From positions 1-9,087 of the forward strand of contig JAIYAJ010000102.1 of the NCBI GenBank assembly GCA_027489105.1: DNA of 9,087 nt, given 5' to 3'. Source of the stretch: Zymomonas sp. (GTDB lineage Bacteria; Pseudomonadota; Alphaproteobacteria; Sphingomonadales; Sphingomonadaceae). Shown piece by piece: positions 1 through 6,464 of this stretch (positions within the stretch are counted from its first letter, which is position 1; every line of letters begins with the position of its first letter). A program made the translations under genes and the position numbers. The notes beneath the pieces are model-generated. The model had not been told where the DNA came from and searched no databases. It saw only the letters and a program-made list of their open reading frames with translations.

Positions 1-1
1 C

Positions 2-154
2 GATGCCGCGCGCGGCGACGAACCGCTCCATGCCGCGAAGCGCGGCGTCGGCGCCTATTATGTCCGCCGTGTCCTGCCGCAGGCGCTGGGCCTGGCGGCC
101 GCGATCCGCGAGGGCGCCGATCCGATCCTGGACGTGCCCGCCGAAATGCTCTGA
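2..154 (+). CDS. C-terminal end of an acyl-CoA dehydrogenase (partial)
   Basis: Only the last 50 codons and a TGA stop are inside the window; the start lies upstream. The visible protein reads through KRGVGAYYVRRVLPQALGLA and ends in DVPAEML. A basic/aromatic stretch followed by a V-L-P-Q-A-x-G-L-A-A-A-I helix and a 'GAD' turn near the end matches the C-terminal helical extension of the large (about 590-residue) FadE-like acyl-CoA dehydrogenases, which in alphaproteobacteria often end this way. Such enzymes are FAD-dependent and introduce the alpha-beta double bond into acyl-CoA thioesters. No active-site residue is visible, so the call rests on the tail alone. It converges on the thioesterase gene, with 42 bases between the two stops. 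An acyl-CoA role fits the ligase and racemase-like genes further along. The family call is fairly likely; the substrate is unknown. Confidence 0.6.
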   Translation, partial: DAARGDEPLHAAKRGVGAYYVRRVLPQALGLAAAIREGADPILDVPAEML

Positions 155-160
155 GCGGGT

Positions 161-186
161 GGGCCGGCGTTAGGCAGCGTCGGCCC
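161..186. terminator. GC-rich hairpin between convergent genes
   Basis: GGGCCG at 161-166 pairs with CGGCCC at 181-186. The stem extends inward through a G-T wobble, C-G, G-C and another wobble to a six-base loop (171-176). It sits in the 42-base gap between the converging stops of the acyl-CoA dehydrogenase and the thioesterase, where a bidirectional terminator would be expected. Neither strand has a T-run after the stem, so intrinsic termination is uncertain; it may instead stabilise 3' ends. Confidence 0.4.
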
Positions 187-196
187 CGCCTGCCTG

Positions 197-634
197 TCAG
201 TCGAGCAGCAACTCCCCGAACGCAGCGCGCCAATCCTCGGGCAGCGGCACCGGCCGGCGCGAGGCGCGGTCGACATAGACATGGGTGAAGCGGCCCTGCG
301 CGGCCGCTTCGTCCTTGCCGGCACCGAAGGCCCCGAGCCGATAGGTGACGCTCGACGTCCCGATCTTCTCCACCGCCAGGCCGATCTCGACGATCTCGGG
401 ATAAGCGAGCGAGGCCGCGTAGCGACAGGCGGTCTCGACCACGAGGCCGATCGGATTGCCCTTTTCGATGTCGAGCAGTCCGCGCTCGATCAGCCAGGCG
501 TTCACCGCCGTGTCGAACCAGCGATAATGGACGGCGTTGTTGACATGGCCATAGACGTCATTGTCCGCCCACAGCGTCTGGATGGAGGTCCAGTGGCGAT
601 AGGCAGGACGCGGCGAGAGCGGCGTGCGGTCCAT
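197..634 (-). CDS. acyl-CoA thioesterase, 4HBT / YbgC-like hotdog fold
   Basis: A 145-residue protein, the usual size for a single-domain hotdog thioesterase of the 4-hydroxybenzoyl-CoA/YbgC type, which hydrolyses acyl-CoA thioesters in the cytoplasm. The signature is near the N-terminus: W-A-D-N-D-V-Y-G-H-V-N-N at residues 22-33, with the catalytic acidic position in the D24/D26 area and the conserved G29-H30 and N32-N33, followed by H36-Y37 and the long helix. VETACRY (66-72) and the strand containing RFTHVYVD fit the later part of the domain. The ATG at 634 was chosen because a GAGGAGA ribosome-binding site lies just upstream and it overlaps the stop of the upstream dehydrogenase by one base (TAATG), implying translational coupling. 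A 48-codon in-frame upstream extension lies wholly inside the dehydrogenase and is not credible. Acyl specificity cannot be predicted. Confidence 0.88.
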   Translation of the reverse strand: MDRTPLSPRPAYRHWTSIQTLWADNDVYGHVNNAVHYRWFDTAVNAWLIERGLLDIEKGNPIGLVVETACRYAASLAYPEIVEIGLAVEKIGTSSVTYRLGAFGAGKDEAAAQGRFTHVYVDRASRRPVPLPEDWRAAFGELLLD

Positions 635-1767
635 TATTTCTCCTCGATCGATGCGCCGGGCAGGACGATCTGGCGAATGGCCTCGCCCGCCGCCAGCCGG
701 TCCATCAGCATGTTGATATCGGCAAGCGGGCTCACCGATGTGAGCAGTCGCTCCACCGGCAGGCGCCCGGCGCGCCACAGCGCGATGTAGCGGGGAATGT
801 CGCGCGCCGGAATGGCGTCGCCCATATAGCTGCCGATCAGCGTCTTGCCCTCGGCCACCAGCGAGATCGCCGGGATCGACAGCATCTCGCTCGGGTTGGG
901 CAGGCCGACCGTCGCGATGCGCCCGCCGCGCGCGGCCCCGGCATAGGCCTGCGCCAGCACCGCAGCCTTGCCGACCGTTTCGATCACGACCTGCGAGCGG
1001 GGGAGGGCGTCGATATCGTCGGGCGCGAAGGCGCGGGCGGCGCCGAGGTCCAGCGCGAGCGCCCGCTTATCCGGCGACGGATCGACGACGCAGATGTCGA
1101 TCGCGCCGGCAGCCACAGCGCCCAGCAGCGCCGCGAGGCCGACCCCGCCCAGGCCCCAGATCGTCACCGTCTCGCCGGGCGCGAGCCGCGCGCTGTTCCA
1201 CACCGCGCCGACCCCGGTCAGCACCGCACAGCCGAACAGCGCGGCGATCTCGGGCGGGATGTCGCCGTCGATCTTCACCGCCGAGCGGTGATCGACCACC
1301 GCATGGCTGGCGAAGGCCGAGACGCCCAGATGATGGTGCACGCGCTCGCCCTCGCGCGACAGTCGGCTGCCGCCCTGCAACAACTCGCCCCGCCCATTGG
1401 CCGCCGCCCCGCGCGGGCACAGATAGCCGCGCCCCGACGCGCATTCCTCGCAGGCGCCGCAGGCCGGCAGGAAGACGAGCACCACCCGGTCGCCCGTTCG
1501 GAAATCGTGGTCGGTCTCGTCACCTACGCCGATAACGGTCGCGCAGGCTTCGTGGCCCAGCGCCATCGGCATCGGTCGCGGGCGGTCGCCATTGATGACC
1601 GACAGGTCCGAATGGCAGAGCCCCGCCGCCTCGATCCGGACGAGCAACTCGCCGGGACGGGGCGGGCTCAGCGAGAGGCTTTCGATATGCAATGGACGCG
1701 AGGTCGCGAGAGGCGTGTCATGGCCGCCGCTCCGGTCGAGCACGGCCGCTGTGGTGGTCGCTGTCAT
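634..1767 (-). CDS. zinc-dependent alcohol dehydrogenase (MDR superfamily)
   Basis: 377 residues, a normal length for a zinc medium-chain dehydrogenase that interconverts alcohols and aldehydes or ketones with a nicotinamide cofactor. Visible marks are the catalytic zinc ligands C51 (GLCHSD), H72-E73 (GHEA) and C180 (LFGC); four structural-zinc cysteines C103, C106, C109 and C117; and the Rossmann loop GLGGVG at 205-210, with D229 ending the second strand (VVDP), which favours NAD over NADP. The overall pattern resembles the class III/aryl-alcohol branch, but the substrate is not determinable. The start is the ATG at 1767, with an AAGGAAC ribosome-binding site about ten bases upstream. An in-frame ATG at 1797 is rejected because it falls inside the probable -10 element (1793-1798). 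First gene of a leftward pair with the thioesterase, divergent from the receptor gene. Confidence 0.93.
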   Translation of the reverse strand: MTATTTAAVLDRSGGHDTPLATSRPLHIESLSLSPPRPGELLVRIEAAGLCHSDLSVINGDRPRPMPMALGHEACATVIGVGDETDHDFRTGDRVVLVFLPACGACEECASGRGYLCPRGAAANGRGELLQGGSRLSREGERVHHHLGVSAFASHAVVDHRSAVKIDGDIPPEIAALFGCAVLTGVGAVWNSARLAPGETVTIWGLGGVGLAALLGAVAAGAIDICVVDPSPDKRALALDLGAARAFAPDDIDALPRSQVVIETVGKAAVLAQAYAGAARGGRIATVGLPNPSEMLSIPAISLVAEGKTLIGSYMGDAIPARDIPRYIALWRAGRLPVERLLTSVSPLADINMLMDRLAAGEAIRQIVLPGASIEEK

Positions 1768-1792
1768 GGTGTCCCGTTCCTTGATCGCTGCG

Positions 1793-1820
1793 ATCATAGG
1801 CGGGCGAGGCGGGGCTTCAA
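1793..1820 (-). promoter_or_regulatory. probable sigma-70-type promoter of the alcohol dehydrogenase-thioesterase pair
   Basis: On the minus strand, TTGAAG (1820-1815) is followed after 16 bases by TATGAT (1798-1793), one mismatch from the TATAAT consensus. Transcription would begin near 1786, leaving a leader of about 20 bases that includes the AAGGAAC ribosome-binding site. This location also argues for the downstream ATG (1767) as the true start. Alphaproteobacterial promoters are loosely conserved, so this is a prediction from sequence only. Confidence 0.5.
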
Positions 1821-1838
1821 GCGCAACGCGGACTCCGT

Positions 1839-1855
1839 CCGTTTATCGGAAACGG
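1839..1855. promoter_or_regulatory. 17-bp palindrome, candidate operator
   Basis: CCGTTT (1839-1844) and AAACGG (1850-1855) form a perfect six-base inverted repeat around a five-base centre. Its midpoint is about 61 bases upstream of the predicted start of the leftward promoter, a position typical of an activator, and about 160 bases from the predicted receptor promoter. The arm size and spacing suit a dimeric helix-turn-helix regulator such as IclR, TetR or MarR types; which one cannot be said. No regulator gene is in the window. Between here and 1972 I see no further clear structure. Confidence 0.4.
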
Positions 1856-1972
1856 GATGCTCCGCCAGGCAGCCCCTTGGGCATTGTCGGCTCCTGTGGG
1901 CCGGGCGAGCGAGCGTCGGAGATGGCGGATTTCCGGGCTGCGATTGTGGCCGCACCAGCACGGCAAAAGCGC

Positions 1973-2001
1973 TTGAGTACCAAGTGAAAGGAATATATAC
2001 C
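1973..2001 (+). promoter_or_regulatory. possible promoter of the TonB-dependent receptor gene
   Basis: TTGAGT (1973-1978) and TATACC (1996-2001) are separated by 17 bases, inside a short AT-rich patch (about 1980-2000) that stands out from the GC-rich surroundings. A transcript starting near 2008 would have a leader of about 55 bases ending in the GGGGAGG ribosome-binding site. TATATA at 1994-1999 is an alternative -10 with 15-base spacing. No Fur-box-like sequence is evident, so iron control is not supported. Confidence 0.4.
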
Positions 2002-2061
2002 CACCAGTATGAATCAGCGCTGAAGAGTAAGGCAGCGGTTCATCCGATTAGGGGAGGCCAG

Positions 2062-4332
2062 ATGAAAATCCATCTTCGTACCGTCCGCAATGCGTCGCTG
2101 GCCATGCTGGTCATGTGGCCAGCGATCGTCAGCGCCCAGTCGGCCGCCAAGGCGCCGGCCGAGGACGCCGTGGCGGATGCCGCCGAGATCATCGTCACCG
2201 CGACGCGCCAGAACACCGCGCTCAGCCGCGTGGCCGCCGCCGTCAGCGCGGTCCGCGCCGCCGACATCGCGCCGGGGGGCGTGCAGAATATCGGCGATCT
2301 GCAGGTCGTCGTCCCCAACGTCTCGATCGGCGACCAGTTCGGCGTGAACCGGACCTTCATTCGCGGCGTCGGCCTGAACAATTTCGACGTCGGCGGCGAA
2401 GGTGCCGTGGCGTTCCTGCAGAATGGCGCGATCCTGCCGCGTCCGGCGCAGCAGCTCAGCGGCTTCTTCGATCTTGAGCAGATCGAAGTCCTGCGCGGTC
2501 CGCAGTCGATCCTCTACGGTCGCGGCGCGACCGCCGGCGCGATCAACATGGTGACCGCGCGCCCGAAGGAGGATCTGGAAGGCTATATCCGGGCGACCTA
2601 TGGCAATTACAACGCCAAGATCCTCGAAGGCGCGGTCGGCGGCGGCCTGTCGGGCGACAAGCTGCTCGTCCGCGTGGCCGGCAAATATGAGAAACGCGAC
2701 GGCTACGGCAAGAACATCTTCACCGGCGCCGAGGTCGACGACCGCGACGCCTATTCGCTGCGCGGTACCGTGATCGCGAAATTCTCGGAGACGGTCACCG
2801 GCACGGTCATCGTCGACCATTTCAAGGAAGACGACAACAACTATGCCTTCCACTATTTCGGCCCATCGGTCGTTCCCGAGGCCGGCCTGCCGCACAAGCT
2901 GATCGGTGGTCAGACGATCATCGAATTTTATCAGGCGCGCGGCGAGAAGGTGAACCTGCGCAACATCTATTCCGACCAGGAAGCGATCAACAAGCGTGAC
3001 GGCTACGGCTTCACCGGCCTGCTCGACTGGGATCTGGGCGCGGCGACGGTCAAGTCGACGACCGCCTATCGCAGCTTCGACCGCTTCCAGCGTGACGATC
3101 TCGACAGTTCGCAGGTCAACCTCGCCGGACGCAACGACTATGTCGAGAAGAGCCGCTCCTTCAGCCAGGAGTTCACGGTCAACTATCAGGGCAATGGCTT
3201 CACGCTGCTTGGCGGCGCGATGTACCTGCATGAGAAACTGACGGGCTCGGTGCTCGTGCCGACCACCAATCTGGGTGTCCTGTTCGGCCTGCCGGCCAAC
3301 ACTTTCGACAATGGCGCCTATGAGCAGAATGGTGTCGTCAAGATCGATGCCGTTGGCGTCTATCTCCAGGGCGCGGTCGATCTGAGCCCGACCCTGAAGC
3401 TGACCGCCGGCGCCCGCTATAATTATGAGCGGCGCAAGGGCGACGGCTTCTTCCGCTTCGACGCGATCGGCATCAACATCCCGACCGACGAAACCAAGGG
3501 CTGGTCGGCGCTCACGCCGAAGCTGCTGCTGGAATATCGCCCGACCGACACCACGATGCTCTATGCCAGCGTGACCAAGGGCTTCAAGTCGGGCGTGATC
3601 AATGTCGGCAGCGCCGATCCCGCGATCAACCCGGAAACGGTCTGGAGCTATGAAGGCGGCTTCAAGCAGCGCTTCGCGGGCAATCGCGTGATGCTGAGCG
3701 GTGCGATCTTCTATTATGACTACAGCAACCTGCAGGTCAGCTTCGTCAACGCGAACAGCATCGTCCAGACGATCAACGCCGCGACCGCGCGCAACTATGG
3801 CGGCGAGCTCGAACTGGAAGCGAAGGTCACGCCGCAATTCTCGGTCAACGCCAACGCCTCCTACCTCAACGCCAAGTTCACCAAGTTCTGCAACGCTTAT
3901 TATGGCGCGGCCTTCCCGGCGCGTCCGGGCATCTCCTATGCGCCGTGCCCCGGCCAGGCCGGCCTGGTCGACCTCAGCGGAAACCGTCTCCCCAACGCGC
4001 CGCGCTATTCGTTCGGCGGCGGGTTCAACTGGGATATCCCGATGGGTGAGGCCAAGATCAGTCTCGGCGGCGACATGAAGTACCAGTCGAAGGTGTTCTT
4101 CAGCGAATTCAACAACCGCGACGCGGTGCAGGGCTCCTATGTCCTGTTCAACGCCAGCGCCGCCTATCATTCACCGAACGACCAGTGGACGCTGACCGGC
4201 TGGGTGAGGAACCTGACCAACAAGTTCATCATCGCCAACAACATCATCGCGGCGGCGACCTATGCCTATCCGCGGGTCGGATCGCTGATGCCCCCGCGCA
4301 CCTATGGTGCGACACTGGGCTTCAACTTCTGA
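2062..4332 (+). CDS. TonB-dependent outer-membrane receptor
   Basis: 756 residues, normal for a TonB-dependent receptor, which uses TonB-ExbBD energy to import a scarce or large substrate across the outer membrane. Residues 1-25 form a signal peptide: a charged start, a hydrophobic core (LAMLVMWPAIV) and a V-S-A cleavage site before Q26. A TonB box, EIIVTATRQ, is at 42-50. The plug domain follows to about residue 165, including the hallmark VLRGPQSILYGRGATAGAIN at 142-161. The rest is the 22-strand barrel, ending in the terminal phenylalanine (GFNF) expected for BAM recognition. There is no N-terminal STN domain, so it is not a FecA-type signalling transducer. The ATG at 2062 is chosen because GGGGAGG lies just upstream and it begins the signal peptide; an open extension upstream runs through the antisense of the dehydrogenase gene and is spurious. 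The catabolic neighbours suggest an organic substrate rather than iron, but this is inference. Confidence 0.95.
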   Translation: MKIHLRTVRNASLAMLVMWPAIVSAQSAAKAPAEDAVADAAEIIVTATRQNTALSRVAAAVSAVRAADIAPGGVQNIGDLQVVVPNVSIGDQFGVNRTFIRGVGLNNFDVGGEGAVAFLQNGAILPRPAQQLSGFFDLEQIEVLRGPQSILYGRGATAGAINMVTARPKEDLEGYIRATYGNYNAKILEGAVGGGLSGDKLLVRVAGKYEKRDGYGKNIFTGAEVDDRDAYSLRGTVIAKFSETVTGTVIVDHFKEDDNNYAFHYFGPSVVPEAGLPHKLIGGQTIIEFYQARGEKVNLRNIYSDQEAINKRDGYGFTGLLDWDLGAATVKSTTAYRSFDRFQRDDLDSSQVNLAGRNDYVEKSRSFSQEFTVNYQGNGFTLLGGAMYLHEKLTGSVLVPTTNLGVLFGLPANTFDNGAYEQNGVVKIDAVGVYLQGAVDLSPTLKLTAGARYNYERRKGDGFFRFDAIGINIPTDETKGWSALTPKLLLEYRPTDTTMLYASVTKGFKSGVINVGSADPAINPETVWSYEGGFKQRFAGNRVMLSGAIFYYDYSNLQVSFVNANSIVQTINAATARNYGGELELEAKVTPQFSVNANASYLNAKFTKFCNAYYGAAFPARPGISYAPCPGQAGLVDLSGNRLPNAPRYSFGGGFNWDIPMGEAKISLGGDMKYQSKVFFSEFNNRDAVQGSYVLFNASAAYHSPNDQWTLTGWVRNLTNKFIIANNIIAAATYAYPRVGSLMPPRTYGATLGFNF

Positions 4333-4338
4333 ACCAGG

Positions 4339-4370
4339 GGGGCGGATCGAAGGGTCCGCCCCTTTTTCTT
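4339..4370 (+). terminator. intrinsic (Rho-independent) terminator after the receptor gene
   Basis: GGGGCGGATC (4339-4348) pairs with GGTCCGCCCC (4353-4362), ten base pairs including one G-T wobble, with a GAAG tetraloop, followed directly by TTTTTCTT. This is a textbook terminator starting six bases after the receptor stop. It also lies only 22 bases before the start of the downstream hydrolase gene on the same strand, so that gene must rely on readthrough or on a promoter I cannot identify. Confidence 0.88.
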
Positions 4371-4392
4371 ACGGAAGAGAACGGGCGGCAGG

Positions 4393-5295
4393 ATGGACAG
4401 CTTCGCGATCGGCAAGATCCAGGTGCACCGGATCGAGGAATGGGCGGGCCCCTTCGCGCCGCCGTCCGAGCTGTTCGCGGGCTTTGAGGAAGCGAGCTGG
4501 GAACGCCAGCGGCCCGAGTTCACCCCCGATTATTACGACGCCGACAGCGGCAAGGTCTTCGGCTGCCTGCAGAGCTGGGTGATCGACACGGGCAGCGTCC
4601 GCATATTGTTCGATACCGGGGCGGGGAACGACAAGGATCGCCCCAATCTCCCGATCTTCGGCAATCTCCAGACCGATTTCCTGGGGCGCCTCGCACGGGC
4701 GGGCTATCAGCCCGAGGATATCGACATCGTCGTCTGCTCGCACATCCATGTCGACCATGTCGGCTGGAACACCCGGCTCGTCGACGGGCGCTGGGAGCCG
4801 ACCTTCCGCAATGCCCGCTATGTCCTGCCGATCCGCGACCGCGACTATTGGGATCCGCTGATCGACGGCGCCGGACCGCAGGGCATCGGCGCGCTGGTCA
4901 ATGCCAATATGTTCGAGGACAGCGTGCGGCCGATCCTCGATGCCGGACGCGCCGAATGGGCCGACGAGGGTTGCGAGGTCGTGCCCGGCATGACGCTGCG
5001 CTGTCGCCCCGGCCACACGCCCGGCAGCATGTCGCTGCACGTCGCCTCCGATGGCGAGAAGGCGATGTTCGTCGGCGACATCGTGCACCATCCCGCGCAG
5101 GTCTATCGCCCCGACTGGAACAGCATCTTCTGCGAGGACCAGGACCAGGCGCGCGAGACGCGGCGGACCCTGCTGGAGGAAGCCGCGCGCGAGGAAGCGC
5201 TGCTGGTGCCGGCGCATTTCGCGGGCGCCCATGCGGCGCGCGTCGTTCGGGACGGCAAAGGCTTCCGACCGGTCTTCACCGGCCTGCTGCGATAG
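4393..5295 (+). CDS. MBL-fold metallo-hydrolase
   Basis: 300 residues, matching single-domain metallo-beta-lactamase-fold hydrolases of the glyoxalase II / lactonase / methyl-parathion-hydrolase-like broad group. The dinuclear metal site is complete: H117-x-H119-x-D121-H122 (SHIHVDHVGW), H208 (PGHTPGS), bridging D229 (VGDIVHH) and H275 (PAHF). An FDTGAGND turn at 73-80 is the usual strand-loop before the metal site. No signal peptide is evident, so it is probably cytoplasmic. The start is the ATG at 4393; the ribosome-binding site is weak (GGAAGAGA twelve bases upstream), and no better start is nearby. It follows the receptor by 60 bases, but an intrinsic terminator lies between them. Reactions known in the group are hydrolysis of lactones, esters, thioesters and phosphotriesters; which applies here cannot be told from sequence. 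An ester or lactone role fits the neighbouring catabolic genes. Confidence 0.9.
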   Translation: MDSFAIGKIQVHRIEEWAGPFAPPSELFAGFEEASWERQRPEFTPDYYDADSGKVFGCLQSWVIDTGSVRILFDTGAGNDKDRPNLPIFGNLQTDFLGRLARAGYQPEDIDIVVCSHIHVDHVGWNTRLVDGRWEPTFRNARYVLPIRDRDYWDPLIDGAGPQGIGALVNANMFEDSVRPILDAGRAEWADEGCEVVPGMTLRCRPGHTPGSMSLHVASDGEKAMFVGDIVHHPAQVYRPDWNSIFCEDQDQARETRRTLLEEAAREEALLVPAHFAGAHAARVVRDGKGFRPVFTGLLR

Positions 5296-5306
5296 CCTTG
5301 TCGTAC

Positions 5307-5327
5307 GCGGGCGCGTGACGCGCCCGC
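5307..5327. terminator. perfect 9-bp hairpin between convergent genes
   Basis: GCGGGCGCG (5307-5315) and CGCGCCCGC (5319-5327) form a perfect nine-base stem around a TGA loop, filling most of the 35-base gap between the converging stops of the hydrolase and the CoA-transferase/racemase-like gene. It is symmetrical and could end transcripts from both sides. No T-run follows on either strand, so strict intrinsic termination is not shown. Confidence 0.45.
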
Positions 5328-5330
5328 CGG

Positions 5331-6464
5331 TCAGGACGCGCGGGCCAATCCGGTCGCGCGATCGCGATCCACACCCCAAGCCTTCAGCCGGTCTTCTCCT
5401 CCTTCGCCGGGAAGTCCCGGTGCCGAGGAAATCTCCGCCGGCGTGCGGCTGAGGCGGGGGGCGGGTGCCGGCTGCAACTCGCCGTCGACCGCGACATGCA
5501 CCTGCCGCTCGACATTGGCCGGGTGCTCCAGCGCTTCTTCGGGGCTCAACACGGGGGTCACGCAAGCATCGAGCCCGTCGAAATGCGCTACCCACTGATC
5601 GCGGCTACGCGCACGCACGATGGGTTCGATCCGCGCGGCACGTTCGGCCCAATGCGAGGGATTCAGATGGTCGCCGAACTCGGCAGGGTCGAAGCCTAGC
5701 CCGGTCACGAAGGCCGCGTGAAATTGGGGTTCGAGCGCGCCGACCGCGATGAAACCACCATCGGCGGTCTCGTAGCAGCGGTAGAAATAGGCACTGCCGT
5801 CGAGCACATTGCCGCCGCGCCCTTCATGCCAGCGGCCCATGCGCGACCAGGCGAAGATCTGCGTCAGCAGCAGCGAGGCCCCGTCCAGCATCGCCGCATC
5901 GACCACCTGGCCGCGTCCGCTGGTCGACCGCTCGACCAGCGCCGCCAATATCCCCGACAGCATCATCATGCCGCCGCCGCCGAAATTGGCGGCGAGGTTG
6001 ATCGGCGGCACGGGCGGGCCGTCATGCGGCCCCATCAGATAGAGCCCGCCGGTCAGGGAGAGATAGTTGATGTCATGGCCTGCCTTGTGCGCCAGCGGGC
6101 CGGTCTGGCCCCAGCCGGTCATGCGCGCGTAGATCAGCCGCTGGTTGAGGCTGGTCAGCCGGTCGGGGCCGAGATCGAGCCGTTCCATCGCGCCGGGGCG
6201 AAAACCCTCGACAAGCACATCGGCCTTGCCGACCAGTTCCAGCGCCAGAGCGAGATCCTCGGCCGACTTCAGGTCGAGCTCGATCGAGGGACGGCTGCGG
6301 TTGAGATAATTGTGCCTTTCGTCGCCCCCGCCAAAGGCCTGGGCGCCGCGCCGGTCGATGCGCAGCACCTCGGCGCCCATGTCGGCCAGCATCATGCAGA
6401 CGAACGGGGTGGGGCCAAGGCCTGCAAACTCGACGACGCGAATGCCCGCCAGCGGTCCGGTCAT
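5331..6464 (-). CDS. family III CoA-transferase / alpha-methylacyl-CoA racemase-like protein, active-site Asp replaced by Asn
   Basis: 377 residues, close to alpha-methylacyl-CoA racemases (AMACR/MCR) and shorter than most formyl- or carnitine-CoA transferases. Family marks: N-terminal LAGIRVVEFAGLGPTPFVCM (5-24), MGAEVLRIDR (29-38), LVEGFRPGAMERLDLGP (84-100), MTGWGQTGP (115-123) and AGHDINYLSLTGG (128-140). By gapless comparison with the Mycobacterium tuberculosis MCR numbering I recall, H130 matches His126, D131 matches Asp127 and E245 (GALEPQF) matches Glu241. The second catalytic base, Asp156, falls on N160 (INLAANFGGGG). Racemases interconvert 2R and 2S methyl-branched acyl-CoAs; loss of the Asp makes ordinary racemase activity doubtful. 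The residue aligned to the CoA-transferase nucleophile (D131) is kept, so transferase activity is an alternative. The ATG at 6464 overlaps the ligase stop as ATGA; its own ribosome-binding site is weak, so translation probably depends on the ligase. Confidence 0.85.
   Translation of the reverse strand: MTGPLAGIRVVEFAGLGPTPFVCMMLADMGAEVLRIDRRGAQAFGGGDERHNYLNRSRPSIELDLKSAEDLALALELVGKADVLVEGFRPGAMERLDLGPDRLTSLNQRLIYARMTGWGQTGPLAHKAGHDINYLSLTGGLYLMGPHDGPPVPPINLAANFGGGGMMMLSGILAALVERSTSGRGQVVDAAMLDGASLLLTQIFAWSRMGRWHEGRGGNVLDGSAYFYRCYETADGGFIAVGALEPQFHAAFVTGLGFDPAEFGDHLNPSHWAERAARIEPIVRARSRDQWVAHFDGLDACVTPVLSPEEALEHPANVERQVHVAVDGELQPAPAPRLSRTPAEISSAPGLPGEGGEDRLKAWGVDRDRATGLARAS

Noticed and set aside
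2009..2023. A five-codon leader mini-ORF (ATG AAT CAG CGC TGA) upstream of the receptor
   Set aside because: It would start at about the predicted transcription start with no ribosome-binding site, and it has no run of regulatory codons; most likely chance.
1288..2061. 258-codon in-frame upstream extension of the receptor frame
   Set aside because: It runs antisense through the alcohol dehydrogenase gene and the promoter region. The signal peptide and ribosome-binding site place the start at 2062.
1768..2061. Riboswitch or small RNA in the intergenic region before the receptor
   Set aside because: Apart from the palindrome and promoter-like elements, no conserved riboswitch core (for example a B12 box) or terminator-like hairpin was seen.
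2014..4170. A 718-codon open frame on the minus strand opposite the receptor gene
   Set aside because: Long antisense frames are common in GC-rich coding DNA. Its translation is low-complexity Ala/Arg/Asp/Val-rich with no domain, while the plus strand encodes a complete receptor with signal peptide, TonB box and terminal Phe.
4369..5595. 408-codon minus-strand open frame opposite the MBL-fold hydrolase
   Set aside because: No recognisable domain; the plus strand has a complete metal site. It is a shadow frame.
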